NCBI RefSeq assembly: GCF_900156165.1
Contig: NZ_FTMY01000005.1
Span: forward strand, 186,001 to 250,000
Direction: 5' to 3'
Length of the DNA stretch: 64,000 nucleotides
Origin: Pseudacidovorax sp. RU35E
GTDB taxonomy: Bacteria > Pseudomonadota > Gammaproteobacteria > Burkholderiales > Burkholderiaceae_C
The notes under the pieces were generated by a model. The model was not told where the DNA came from, searched no databases, and saw only the letters and a program-made list of their open reading frames with translations. A program made the translations under genes and the position numbers. Positions within the stretch are counted from its first letter, which is position 1; the number at the start of each line of letters is the position of its first letter. This document shows, in pieces, positions 17,695-26,895 of the stretch.

Positions 17695-18509
17695 GCGACG
17701 TGCTGCTTTCCGCCCAGGACCTCAGCGTGCGCTTCGGCGGCGTGCTGGCGGTCAACCAGGTGAGCTTCGACGTGCGGCGCGGCGAGGTGTTCACGCTGAT
17801 CGGCCCGAATGGCGCGGGCAAGACGACGGTGTTCAACCTCATCAGCCGCATCTACCAGCCCACGACGGGCCGCATCACCTGGAATGGCGGCGCGGCGCCG
17901 CTGACGCTGACCGACCAGCCGCCGCACGCGATCGCGGCGCTGGGCATCGCGCGCACCTTCCAGAACATCGAGCTCTTCGAGCATGCGACGGTGCTGCACA
18001 ACCTGCTGATCGGCCGGCATGTACACCGGCGCACCGGGTTCTGGTCGGAACTCATCTTCACGCCGGCCACCCGCGCCGCCGAAGTCGCCGCGCGCGAGAA
18101 GGCCGAGCAGGTGATCGACCTGCTGGACCTGCAGCACCACCGCGATTCGCTGGTGGCCGGCCTGCCCTATGGCGTGCGCAAGGTGGTCGAGCTGGCCCGC
18201 GCGCTGTGCACCGAGCCCCAGCTGCTGCTGCTGGACGAGCCCTCGTCCGGCCTGAACGTGGAGGAGACCGCGGACATGGCCTTCTGGATCCAGGACATCC
18301 AGCACGAGCTGGGCATCTCCGTGCTGATGGTGGAGCACGACATGACGCTGGTCTCCAAGGTGTCGGACCGCGTGCTCGCGATGGCCCAAGGCGAGGTGCT
18401 GGCCCTGGGCAGCGCCCGCGAGGTGCAGGCCGATGCGCGGGTCATCGAGGCCTACCTGGGCACCGCCGAGGACGTGAGCAGCCTGCGGCGGCCGAAGGTG
18501 GCGGCATGA
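17691..18509 (+). CDS. LivG-type ABC ATPase (cassette 1)
   Basis: A 272-residue ATP-binding subunit: Walker A GPNGAGKT at 38-45, the family-typical [13 protein letters not shown]-loop region, a signature helix [15 protein letters not shown], Walker [13 protein letters not shown] and switch His in MVEHDM. LivG proteins are recognised by the extended Q-loop region and the SGLN (instead of LGL) after Walker B. Its ATG overlaps the livM stop. It energises import through the LivH/LivM pair together with LivF. Confidence 0.93.
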   Translation: MSDVLLSAQDLSVRFGGVLAVNQVSFDVRRGEVFTLIGPNGAGKTTVFNLISRIYQPTTGRITWNGGAAPLTLTDQPPHAIAALGIARTFQNIELFEHATVLHNLLIGRHVHRRTGFWSELIFTPATRAAEVAAREKAEQVIDLLDLQHHRDSLVAGLPYGVRKVVELARALCTEPQLLLLDEPSSGLNVEETADMAFWIQDIQHELGISVLMVEHDMTLVSKVSDRVLAMAQGEVLALGSAREVQADARVIEAYLGTAEDVSSLRRPKVAA

Positions 18510-18564
18510 CACGCGCCGACGCATCGCGCGAATGTCGCGCCGCGGGTCACGAAGGAGCACGCCC

Positions 18565-19413
18565 ATGAGCACCGGCATCGCCATCGCCTCGACCACGCTG
18601 CCGGTGCACGCCGGCCTGCCGCTGGGCGCCGGTACCGAGCCTGCGGAGGACGTGCTGCAGCTGCTCAACGTCGAGAGCGCCTACGGCCCCATCAAGGCCA
18701 TCCGCGGCGTCAGCCTCAAGGTGCGGCGCGGCGAGATCGCCACCGTGCTGGGCAGCAATGGCGCGGGCAAGACCACCATCCTCAAGACCATCTCCGGCAT
18801 CATCGATCCGCGCAAGGGCACGGTGCATTTCAAAGGCCGCGACATCACCGCGCGCGATCCGGCCTTCATCGTGCAGCAGGGCCTGTCGCATGTGCCCGAG
18901 GGGCGCGAGGTGTTCCCGCTGCTGTCGGTGCGCGACAACCTGCTGATGGGCGCCTACACCCGCCGCGACCGCGATGGCGTGGCGCGCGACCTGGAGACGG
19001 TGTTTGGCTACTTCCCCATCCTGCGCGAGCGTGCCGCGCAGGACGCGGGCCTGCTCTCGGGCGGCCAGCAGCAGATGCTGGCCATCTCGCGCGCACTCAT
19101 GGCTGCGCCCGAGCTGATCCTGCTGGACGAGCCCTCGCTGGGCCTGTCGCCCAAGCTCACCAAGGAGATCTTCGAGATCGTGGTGCGCATCAACCGCGAG
19201 CGCGGCACCACGCTGCTGGTGGTGGAGCAGAACGCCAACATGGCGCTCAATGCGGCCGACTACGGCTACGTGCTCGAGAACGGCCGCATCGTCATGGAGG
19301 ACAGCTGCGAGCGCCTGCGCGAGAAGGAGGACATCAAGGAGTTCTACCTCGGCATGCAGGAGACCGGCGCCCGCGGCGAGCGGCGCTGGAAGAAAAAGAA
19401 GACCTGGCGTTGA
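18565..19413 (+). CDS. LivF-type ABC ATPase with basic C-terminal tail (cassette 1)
   Basis: The product has 282 residues, against about 237 for E. coli LivF. Walker A is GSNGAGKT (63-70), followed by SHVPEGREVFPLLSVRDNL, LLSGGQQQMLAISRAL and LILLDEPSLGLSP. The extra length comes from an N-terminal extension of about 27 residues and a C-terminal tail after EFYLGMQE that is highly charged and ends in RRWKKKKTWR. The paralogue in cassette 2 has a similar basic tail. The start at 18565 follows GAAGGAG. Confidence 0.93.
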   Translation: MSTGIAIASTTLPVHAGLPLGAGTEPAEDVLQLLNVESAYGPIKAIRGVSLKVRRGEIATVLGSNGAGKTTILKTISGIIDPRKGTVHFKGRDITARDPAFIVQQGLSHVPEGREVFPLLSVRDNLLMGAYTRRDRDGVARDLETVFGYFPILRERAAQDAGLLSGGQQQMLAISRALMAAPELILLDEPSLGLSPKLTKEIFEIVVRINRERGTTLLVVEQNANMALNAADYGYVLENGRIVMEDSCERLREKEDIKEFYLGMQETGARGERRWKKKKTWR

Positions 19414-19432
19414 CCGACGAAAGGCCCGCACC

Positions 19433-21409
19433 ATGCGCACCACGCCCTTCCACCTCGCCCGCACCGCGACGGCCGTCCTGCGCGCCGGGCTCGATGCCTC
19501 GGCACCGGCGGCCGCTTCTGCCGCGCCCGCCACCGGCCCCGCCCGCGTGCCCGCGGGACTCTGGGACACGGCCCACATGGCGCCGCGCACCGACATCGTG
19601 GTGCCCGGCGAGACGCTGCCCGCCGTGTTCTGGAACGCTGCCCGCGTGCGCGGCGAGCGCGTGTGGATGCGCCAGAAGGAGCTGGGCATCTGGCGCGCCT
19701 GGACCTGGCAGCAGACGGCCGAGGCCGTGGCCGAGATCGCGCATGGCCTCATGGCCCTGGACTTCGCGCCCGGCGACTGCGCGTCGATCCTGTCCAACAC
19801 GGTGATCGAATGGGTGCTGGCCGACCTGGCGGTGCTCAGCTGCGCGGGCGTTTCGAACGGCATCTATCCCACCGACGCGGCCAGCCAGGTGCACTACCTG
19901 TGCGAGGACTCGTCGACCACCGTCCTCTTCGTCGAGGACGACGAGCAGCTCGACAAGGCGCTGGCCGTGCGCGCGCAGCTGCCGCGGTTGCGCAAGGTGG
20001 TGGTCTTCGACATGAAGGGGCTGCGCGACTTCCACGACCCCGACGTGATGTCGCTGCAGGACCTGCGCGCCCTGGGCCGCGAGCATTTGCGGCTGCATCC
20101 GCAGGCCATCGATGAGCGCGTGGGCCGGTTGAAGCCGGCCGACCTGGCCATCCTCATCTACACCTCCGGCACCACCGGCAAGCCCAAGGGCGCGATGCAC
20201 AGTCATGGCGGCCTGGTGTACGCCATGCGCGGCTACAACACGCTGATCGCGCAGGACGAGCGCGACGAGCGCATGTGCTTCCTGCCGCTGTGCCACGTCG
20301 CCGAACGCATGGGCGGCGAGTACTTCGCCATGTACACCGGCTCGGTGCTCAACTTCGTCGAGAACCCCGAGACGGTGCCCGAGAACGTGCGCGAGATCGC
20401 GCCCACGGTCTTCCTGGCCGTGCCGCGGGTGTGGGAGAAGTTCTATTCCGGCGTGATGATCGCGCTCAAGGAGGCCACGCCGCTGCAGCGCGCCGCCTAT
20501 GCCTGGGCCATCGGCGTGGGCGAGCGCATCGCCGACCGCGTGCTGGCGGGCCAGCCGGTCGATGGCGCGCTGAAGCTGCAGTTCCGCCTCGCGCGCGTGC
20601 TGGCGCTGGACAACGTGCGCAAGCTCATCGGCATCCACCGCGCGCGTTTTCTGGTGACGGGCGCGGCGCCCATCTCGCCTGACCTGGTGCGCTGGTACCT
20701 GGCGCTGGGCGTGCCCATGCTGGAGGTGTGGGGCATGACCGAGACCGGTGGCGCCTCCACCGGCATGCCGGCCGACCGCATCAAGCCCGGCTCCATCGGC
20801 CCGGCCACGTCGTACAACGAGGTGCGCATCGACGAGGGCACCGGCGAGATCCGCGTGCGCGGCCCCAACGTCTTCATGGGCTACCTCAATCAGCCCGAGA
20901 AGACGGCCGAGACCATCGACCCCGATGGCTGGCTGCACACGGGCGATGTGGGCACGGTGGACGCGGACGGGTTTTTCCGCATCACCGACCGCATGAAGGA
21001 CATCATCATCACCGCGGGCGGCAAGAACATCACGCCCAGCGAGCTGGAGAACGAGCTCAAGTTCAGCCCGTACATCACCGACGCGGTGGTGATCGGCGAT
21101 GCCAGGCCCTACCTCACGGTGATCATCATGATCGACCAGGAGAACGTCGAGAAATTCGCGCAGGACCACGACGTGCCCTTCAGCAACTACGCCAGCCTGA
21201 CGCGCGCCCGCGAGGTGCAGGACCTGATCCAGGGCGAGATCGACCGCGTCAACGCCAAGTTCGCGCGCGTCGAGCAGATCAAGAAGTTCTTCCTGCTCGA
21301 CACCCAACTCAGTGCCGAGGACGAGGAGCTGACGCCCACCATGAAGCTCAAGCGCAAGCTGGTGCAGTTGAAGTACGCCTCGCAGATCGAGGCGATGTAT
21401 GCGGCGTGA
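19433..21409 (+). CDS. AMP-forming long-chain-type acyl-CoA ligase (cassette 1)
   Basis: A 658-residue adenylate-forming enzyme. The P-loop YTSGTTGKPKGA is at 243-254, the A5 motif EVWGMTETGG and A7 GWLHTGDVG are intact, and RMKDIIITAGGKNITPSELE is the hinge. The C-terminal Lys (TPTMKLKRK) is present. Architecture and length match long-chain/very-long-chain acyl-CoA synthetases, which make acyl-CoA from acid, ATP and CoA. The first 48 residues are Ala/Pro-rich; an in-frame ATG at 19577 is an alternative start. Its place between livF and livK suggests it activates the imported acid. Confidence 0.93.
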   Translation: MRTTPFHLARTATAVLRAGLDASAPAAASAAPATGPARVPAGLWDTAHMAPRTDIVVPGETLPAVFWNAARVRGERVWMRQKELGIWRAWTWQQTAEAVAEIAHGLMALDFAPGDCASILSNTVIEWVLADLAVLSCAGVSNGIYPTDAASQVHYLCEDSSTTVLFVEDDEQLDKALAVRAQLPRLRKVVVFDMKGLRDFHDPDVMSLQDLRALGREHLRLHPQAIDERVGRLKPADLAILIYTSGTTGKPKGAMHSHGGLVYAMRGYNTLIAQDERDERMCFLPLCHVAERMGGEYFAMYTGSVLNFVENPETVPENVREIAPTVFLAVPRVWEKFYSGVMIALKEATPLQRAAYAWAIGVGERIADRVLAGQPVDGALKLQFRLARVLALDNVRKLIGIHRARFLVTGAAPISPDLVRWYLALGVPMLEVWGMTETGGASTGMPADRIKPGSIGPATSYNEVRIDEGTGEIRVRGPNVFMGYLNQPEKTAETIDPDGWLHTGDVGTVDADGFFRITDRMKDIIITAGGKNITPSELENELKFSPYITDAVVIGDARPYLTVIIMIDQENVEKFAQDHDVPFSNYASLTRAREVQDLIQGEIDRVNAKFARVEQIKKFFLLDTQLSAEDEELTPTMKLKRKLVQLKYASQIEAMYAA

Positions 21410-21443
21410 TGCCGAGCGCCCAGACCACCCAAAGGAGACAGCC

Positions 21444-22613
21444 ATGAAGACCATCCGCCCCGCCGCGACCTCGGTCGCCCTTCTCGCGCTCGGCCTCCCG
21501 CTGGCCCATGCCCAGCAGCAGGGCGTGAGCAAGGACGAGATCCGCATCGGCACCATCCAGGACCTGTCCGGCCCATTGGCCGGCTTCGGCAAGCAGGCCC
21601 GCAACGGCATGCAGCTGCGCGTGGAAGAGATCAACGAGCAGGGCGGCATCAACGGCCGCAAGCTCAAGCTCTATGTCGAGGACTCGGGCTACGACCCCAA
21701 GAAGGCCGTGCTGGCGGCGCAGAAGCTGGTCAACCAGGACAAGATCTTCATCATGGCCGGCCACATCGGCACCGCCCAGAACATGGCGGCCATGCCGGTG
21801 CAGTTCGACAAGAACATCATCAACTTCTTCCCGATCACGGCGGCGCGCGAGATGTACGAGCCGCTCAACCGGCTCAAGTATTCCTTCGCCGCCACGTACT
21901 ACGACCAGATCCGCATGGCGCTGCCGAAGATGGTGAAGGAGAAGAACGTCAAGAAGGTCTGCACCATCTACCAGGACGACGAGTTCGGCCTGGAGGTGAA
22001 CCGCGGTGCCGAGGCCGGCCTGAAGGCCGCGGGCATGGAGCTGGCCGAGAAGACCAGCTTCAAGCGCGGCGCGACCGACTTCAGCAGCCAGGTGGCCAAG
22101 ATGAAGGCGGCCGGCTGTGAGGTGGTGGTGCTGGGCACCATCATCCGCGAGACCATCGGCACCATCGGCGAGTCGCGCAAGACCGGCTTCAACCCGGTCT
22201 TCCTGGGCTCCAGCGCGGCCTATACCGACCTGATCCACAAGCTGGGCGGCAAGGCGATGGACGGCATGTACGCCACCATGACGGTGCAGAACCCGTACAC
22301 CGACGAGCAGAACGACAAGATCCGTTTCTGGGCCAACAAGTACAAGACCAAGTTCAACGAGGACCCGACGGTGTTCTCGGTCTATGGCTATTCCATCGTG
22401 GACGACTTCGCGCAGGTGGCGCAGAAGGCGGGCGCCAACCTGACGACTGATTCATTCATCAAGATCATGGACGCGAGCACCTTCGAGCCGGACATGTTCG
22501 GCTCGCCCAAGATGACGTTCACGGCGACCAAGCGGCTGGGCAACAACGCGTCGCGGCTGTCGCAGATCGTGGATGGCAAGTGGAAGGTGGTGTCGGACTA
22601 TGTGGCGGAGTGA
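21444..22613 (+). CDS. LivK-type periplasmic receptor (cassette 1)
   Basis: A 389-residue substrate-binding protein (type I periplasmic fold) with a Sec signal peptide cleaved near AHAQQ. Landmarks are IRIGTIQDLSGPLAGFGKQA, INEQGGINGRKLKLYVEDSG and YQDDEFGLEVNRGAEAGLKA. It is preceded by AAAGGAGAC. It is the sixth and last gene of the cassette, and supplies ligand to LivHMGF. The coupling with a CoA ligase argues for a carboxylic or aromatic acid ligand; the identity is open. Confidence 0.92.
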   Translation: MKTIRPAATSVALLALGLPLAHAQQQGVSKDEIRIGTIQDLSGPLAGFGKQARNGMQLRVEEINEQGGINGRKLKLYVEDSGYDPKKAVLAAQKLVNQDKIFIMAGHIGTAQNMAAMPVQFDKNIINFFPITAAREMYEPLNRLKYSFAATYYDQIRMALPKMVKEKNVKKVCTIYQDDEFGLEVNRGAEAGLKAAGMELAEKTSFKRGATDFSSQVAKMKAAGCEVVVLGTIIRETIGTIGESRKTGFNPVFLGSSAAYTDLIHKLGGKAMDGMYATMTVQNPYTDEQNDKIRFWANKYKTKFNEDPTVFSVYGYSIVDDFAQVAQKAGANLTTDSFIKIMDASTFEPDMFGSPKMTFTATKRLGNNASRLSQIVDGKWKVVSDYVAE

Positions 22614-23549
22614 GGTTCGCGATTCGGGGCCGAGGGCCTGAGGCTGACGACCTGACCTGACCTGACTGGCGTGGGTCGAGTTGGGCTGAGTTGAGCCTTG
22701 GGGTTCGGTTTGGGTGGGGTTGGTCTCGGGGCTGGGGCCTGGGTGCGCGCCGGTGCCGGGCCCAGGGCGCGCGGGCTCATACGGGGTCGGTCGGCCCTGC
22801 GGGCCGACTCCGCTGCGGTGCTCGGATGGACGGGCACGCGGCATAACTCGCTACGCGCTTCGCGCTGCGCTCAGACAAACGCCGCGAGTCAGATCACGAA
22901 GCAGGCCTGTCCTGCGGCAGGCCTGCAGCCCGTCCATCCTGCGCTCCTCGCCGACCCCGAAATCGCCCGCGCACCCTGAGCCCGTCACCAGCGCGTGGAG
23001 ACAGGCGTGGGTGATCGACGGAGGCCAGTGCTCCCCGCGTCGATCGCGCAGCGCCTCTTGCTCCCTCTCCCCTTGCGGGAGAGGGCGGGGGAGAGGGGCG
23101 GTGGCCCGCAAGAAGCGCAGTGGTGGTGTGCCCCCCCTCTCCCCAACCCCTCTCCCGCGAGGGGAGAGGGGCTACGCGCAGCAGTCATGCCGGCCGAGCC
23201 GTTCGAACGCAGGCCCTGGTGCCGGTGAGGGCGTGGCGGCGCGCCTGTGGGGCGCCGAGGAGCGCAGGGCGGACGGGCTGCGGGCCTGCCGAAGGACAGG
23301 CCCGCTTCGTGAACTGACTCGCGGCAGTTGTCCGAGCAGAGTGAACGCAGTGAACGTCGCGAGTTATGCCGCGGCCCGTCCGACCGAGCACCGGAGGGAA
23401 GTCGGCGCACAGCGCCGACCGCCCCACTTGAAGCGCCGACACGCCCTCACCGGCGCCAGGGCCGGACCATCGCCCCAAGTGCCCCAACCAGAACACAGGC
23501 CAGGTCGCGCCACCCCCACGAGAGCCATTCAGTTAAACCCCGAGAGCGC
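22614..23549. repeat. Nested inverted-repeat region without genes
   Basis: About 0.94 kb with no supportable gene. An outer inverted repeat has arms of roughly 173 bp at 22785-22957 and 23251-23423 (for example GCGGCATAACTCGC in the left arm and GCGAGTTATGCCGC in the right). Inside, a second inverted pair at 23061-23100 and 23131-23171 is made of CTCTCCC/GGGAGAG-rich hairpin units. GC-rich boxes around CCGGTGAGGGC or its complement recur near 23220 and 23449. The arms are imperfect, with substitutions and short indels. This looks like a compound intergenic repeat, possibly a non-autonomous element. No transposase is present. Confidence 0.75.
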
Positions 23550-23578
23550 AAAAAAAAAGGGGCCCATCAAGGGCCCCT
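23550..23578 (-). terminator. Rho-independent terminator after tctA
   Basis: The minus-strand transcript folds into an 8-bp stem AGGGGCCC/GGGCCCCT with a five-base loop followed by nine T residues, 49 bp after the tctA stop. Strong intrinsic terminator of the tctBA operon. Confidence 0.92.
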
Positions 23579-23626
23579 GAAGAAAGCAGGCATGGCGACC
23601 CATGCCCGCTCGGATGAAGCAGCGCC

Positions 23627-25144
23627 TCACTCCTCGACGAAGGCCTCTTCGCGCTTGGACTTCACCGCCGGCAGCAGCACGATGGTCAGCAGCGCCAGGG
23701 CGGCGACCAGCAGGCCGGCCGAGATCGGACGCGTGACCAGCACGCTCCAGCTGCCACGCGACAGCAGCAGCGCGCGACGCAGGTTCTCTTCCATCATCGG
23801 CCCCAGGATGAAACCCAGCAGCAGCGGCGCCGGTTCCACCCGCAGCTTGATGAACACATAGCCGATGAAGCCGAAGATCGCCACCATCCACACGTCGAAG
23901 GTGTTGTTGTTGGTCGAGTACACGCCGATGGCGCAGAACAGCACGATGGCCGGGAACAGCAGGCGGTACGGAACCTTCAGCAGCTTGATCCACATGCCGA
24001 TCAGCGGCAGGTTCAGGATGATCAGCATCAGGTTGCCCAGCCACATCGAGGCGATCAGGCCCCAGAACAGCTCGGGGTTGCTGGTCATCACCTGCGGACC
24101 CGGCTGGATGTTGTGGATGGTCATGGCACCCACCATCAGCGCCATCACCGGGTTGGGCGGAATGCCCAGCGTCAGCAGCGGGATGAAGGAGGTCTGCGCA
24201 CCGGCGTTGTTGGCCGACTCGGGGCCTGCCACGCCGCGGATGTTGCCGCGGCCGAAGGCCACTTCGCCGGGGGACATCTTCAGCTTCTTCTCCAGCGCGT
24301 ACGAGGCGAACGAAGCCAGCAGCGCACCGCCGCCCGGCAGGATGCCCAGCGCGGAGCCCAGCGTCGTGCCGCGCAGCACGGCCGGGGCCATGCGCTTGAA
24401 GTCGTCGCCGGTGGGCCACAGGCCGGTCACCTTGCTGGTGAAGACCTCGCGCTCCTCTTCGCCCTGCGACAGGTTGCCGATGATTTCGCCGTAGCCGAAC
24501 ACGCCCATCGACACCACGATGAAGCCGATGCCGTCCGTCAGTTCGGGAATGTCGAAGCTGAAGCGCGCCACGCCGGAGTTCACGTCCGTGCCCACCAGGC
24601 CCAGCAGCAGGCCCAGCACCACCATCGCGATGGCCTTGAGCAGTGAGCCCGAAGCCAGCACCACGGCGCCGATCAGGCCCAGCACCATCAGGCTGAAGTA
24701 CTCGGCCGGGCCGAACTTGAAGGCCAGTTCGGTCAGCGGCGGCGCAAAGGCGGCCAGGATGATCGTGCCCACGCAACCGGCGAAGAACGAGCCCAGGCCG
24801 GCCGCTGCGAGCGCAGGGCCCGCCCGGCCCTGCCGCGCCATCTGATAGCCGTCGATACAGGTGACCACCGATGACGATTCGCCCGGCAGGTTCACCAGGA
24901 TGGCGGTGGTCGAGCCGCCGTACTGCGCACCGTAGTAGATGCCCGCCAGCATGATCAGCGCCGACACCGGTGGCAGCGCATACGTGGCCGGCAGCAGCAT
25001 GGCGATGGTCGCGACCGGGCCGATGCCCGGCAGCACGCCGATCAGCGTGCCCAGAATGCAGCCGATCAGGCAATACAGCAGGTTGGTCCAGGTGACGGCG
25101 ACGCCGAAGCCCGTGGCCAGGTTGGAGATCAGGTTGAAGTCCAT
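23627..25144 (-). CDS. tctA: TctA, large permease of tripartite tricarboxylate transporter
   Basis: A 505-residue protein with about 11-12 membrane helices. TctA hallmarks are GTLIGVLPGIGPVATIAMLL (residues 32-51), the YYGAQYGGSTTAILVNLPGE loop, and GSALGILPGGGALLASF near 263-279. TctA forms the channel of an ion-coupled secondary transporter for citrate-like or other carboxylates. It follows tctB by 19 bp, and the receptor tctC is divergent 0.7 kb away, so this is the only complete TTT system in the window. It ends in a strong terminator. Confidence 0.95.
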   Translation of the reverse strand: MDFNLISNLATGFGVAVTWTNLLYCLIGCILGTLIGVLPGIGPVATIAMLLPATYALPPVSALIMLAGIYYGAQYGGSTTAILVNLPGESSSVVTCIDGYQMARQGRAGPALAAAGLGSFFAGCVGTIILAAFAPPLTELAFKFGPAEYFSLMVLGLIGAVVLASGSLLKAIAMVVLGLLLGLVGTDVNSGVARFSFDIPELTDGIGFIVVSMGVFGYGEIIGNLSQGEEEREVFTSKVTGLWPTGDDFKRMAPAVLRGTTLGSALGILPGGGALLASFASYALEKKLKMSPGEVAFGRGNIRGVAGPESANNAGAQTSFIPLLTLGIPPNPVMALMVGAMTIHNIQPGPQVMTSNPELFWGLIASMWLGNLMLIILNLPLIGMWIKLLKVPYRLLFPAIVLFCAIGVYSTNNNTFDVWMVAIFGFIGYVFIKLRVEPAPLLLGFILGPMMEENLRRALLLSRGSWSVLVTRPISAGLLVAALALLTIVLLPAVKSKREEAFVEE

Positions 25145-25163
25145 GGTTGTCGTTCTTTCCCGA

Positions 25164-25652
25164 TCAGCCCGAAATGAAGGTGGGCCACACCTGGATCTGC
25201 AGCTTGAGGGCCACGATGAAGGCCAGGTAGCTGCCGACGGCGAGCACGACGGCCAGGATCAGCGAGTCGCGCAGATTGAACTGGTTGCCCGCCATGCTGG
25301 CGATGATGGTCAGCGCGAAGATGGCGATGATCAGCCCCATGGCCGGCAGCCCGATGCTGGGCAGGCCGCCCAGCAGCACGCCGAAGGCCAGGTTGGCGCC
25401 GAGCACGAAGGCCAGCGGCTTCCAGGCCCAGCGGCCGATCTTGCCGCCGTCGGCCGTCTCGACCACCATCGACTGCAGCGAGATCACCGCGCCGATCAGG
25501 GCCAGCAGGATGCCCAGCATCAGCGGAAAATAGCCCGGGCCCATGCGGGCCCCGTCACCGATGGTGTAGTTGGTGGAGCCGACCGCGAACGTTGCGCCCA
25601 CGGCCATGAACATCACACCTGAAAAAAAATCTGCCTGGCTTTTGATGGCCAT
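25164..25652 (-). CDS. tctB: TctB, small permease of tripartite tricarboxylate transporter
   Basis: A 162-residue membrane protein with four predicted helices. The first begins near residue 9 (FFSGVMFMAVGATFAVG) and is followed by GARMGPGYFPLMLGILLALI, the conserved TctB segment. The poorly conserved TctB stabilises the TctA/TctC system. The ATG at 25652 follows a GAGGAG site. It is the first gene of the tctBA operon, opposite tctC. Confidence 0.92.
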   Translation of the reverse strand: MAIKSQADFFSGVMFMAVGATFAVGSTNYTIGDGARMGPGYFPLMLGILLALIGAVISLQSMVVETADGGKIGRWAWKPLAFVLGANLAFGVLLGGLPSIGLPAMGLIIAIFALTIIASMAGNQFNLRDSLILAVVLAVGSYLAFIVALKLQIQVWPTFISG

Positions 25653-25889
25653 TTCGTTGCTTCTCCTCGAGACCTTGTGTTGAAACGGGGGCGAGCGTCG
25701 TCGCCTGAGGCTGACCATTGGCTGACTTGATGTGTAGGGATAAGCGCGTAAGCAGTCTCCACATCGAGGTGTGCCAAATGATTGACGGAGGCTTGAAAGG
25801 CCTGATTTTTTTGCTATGAAAGTCGTAGCGTTTTTCCGTGCGCCGCGCCGTCAGGTCGGCGCTTTTTCCCTGACTGGAGACAGACTGAG
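25653..25889. promoter_or_regulatory. Divergent promoter region tctB/tctC
   Basis: A 237-bp region of lower GC than its surroundings between divergent tctB and tctC. It should contain both promoters, but I could not assign unambiguous -35/-10 pairs. No regulator gene is adjacent. Confidence 0.5.
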
Positions 25890-26879
25890 ATGACTGCCAC
25901 CCGCCGCGACTTCGTCGCTTCCTCCCTTGCCGCCGCCGGTTTTGCACTGGCCGGCGTCCCCGCCTTCGCCCAGTCCGACTGGCCGGCCAAGCCGATCCGG
26001 CTGATCGTGCCCTTCCCGCCGGGCGGCGGCACCGACATCCTGTCGCGCCTGATCGCCAACAAGCTCACCGAGGTCAGCAAGTGGACCGTGGTGCCCGACA
26101 ACCGGGGCGGCGCGGGCGGCACCATCGGCATCGCCGAGGCCGCGCGCGCCCAGCCCACGGGCTACGACCTGGTGATGGGCCAGAAGGACAACATGGTCGT
26201 CGCGCCCTGGCTCTACAAGAACCTGAGCTACGACCCGGTCAAGGATCTGACCGCCGCGGCCCACGTGGCCTACACGCCGGTGGTGATCGTGGTGCGCAGC
26301 GAATCGCGCTTCAAGACGCTCAAGGACGTGGTCGAGGCCGCGCGCGCGCAGCCCGATACGGTGACCTTCGGCTCACCGGGCAACGGCACCACCATCCACC
26401 TGGCCGGCGAGATCTTCAAGACCGCCGCCAAGATCCAGATCCGCCACGTGCCCTACAAGGGCAGCAACCCGGCGCTCATGGACGTTCTGGCCGGCAACGT
26501 GGACCTGCTGGTCTCGTCGCTGCCCTCGGCCATCGCGCAGATCAAGGCCGGCAAGCTGCGCCCGCTGGCCGTGACCTCGGCCAAGCGCAGCACCTCGCTG
26601 CCCGACATCCCGACCGTGGCCGAGCTGGGCTATGGCAAGGACTTCGACGTCAGCACCTGGTACGGCATCTTCGCGCCGGCCGGCACGCCCAAGCCGGTGG
26701 TCGACAAGGTCAATGCCGAGGTCAACAAGCTGCTGGCCCGCCCCGACGTGCAGGCCGCCATCCACGAGCAGGGCGCTGAGTACCAGGCCATGTCTACCAC
26801 CGAGTTCGCCACGCTGGTCAAGGACGACGTGGCCAAGTGGAAGGGCATCGTCCAGGCATCCGGCGCGCGCATCGAGTGA
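25890..26879 (+). CDS. tctC: TctC/Bug periplasmic receptor of the TTT system
   Basis: A 329-residue Bug-family receptor. The N-terminus is a twin-arginine-like signal (TRRDFVASSLAAAGFALAG) rather than a plain Sec signal. The mature part has PAKPIRLIVPFPPGGGTDIL, NRGGAGGTIGIAEAA and RHVPYKGSNPALMDVLAG. It should bind the carboxylate that TctAB transports. Divergence from tctBA is typical. It is convergent with the bamA-like gene, 16 bp apart. Confidence 0.93.
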   Translation: MTATRRDFVASSLAAAGFALAGVPAFAQSDWPAKPIRLIVPFPPGGGTDILSRLIANKLTEVSKWTVVPDNRGGAGGTIGIAEAARAQPTGYDLVMGQKDNMVVAPWLYKNLSYDPVKDLTAAAHVAYTPVVIVVRSESRFKTLKDVVEAARAQPDTVTFGSPGNGTTIHLAGEIFKTAAKIQIRHVPYKGSNPALMDVLAGNVDLLVSSLPSAIAQIKAGKLRPLAVTSAKRSTSLPDIPTVAELGYGKDFDVSTWYGIFAPAGTPKPVVDKVNAEVNKLLARPDVQAAIHEQGAEYQAMSTTEFATLVKDDVAKWKGIVQASGARIE

Positions 26880-26895
26880 GCGCGGCGGCACGTCC

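Noticed and set aside
19334-21667. Very long open frame of 777 codons opposite the acyl-CoA ligase
   Set aside because: Composition is Arg/His/Gln/Ala-rich and typical of antisense frames in GC-rich genes. The ligase on the plus strand has full motifs.
23061-23171. CRISPR array in the CTCTCCC-rich units
   Set aside because: The two units are inverted and of unequal spacing, with no regular spacers or cas genes.
22714-23580. Open frames within the nested repeat region
   Set aside because: Frames follow repeat units, are Arg/Pro/Ser-rich on both strands and lack ribosome sites.
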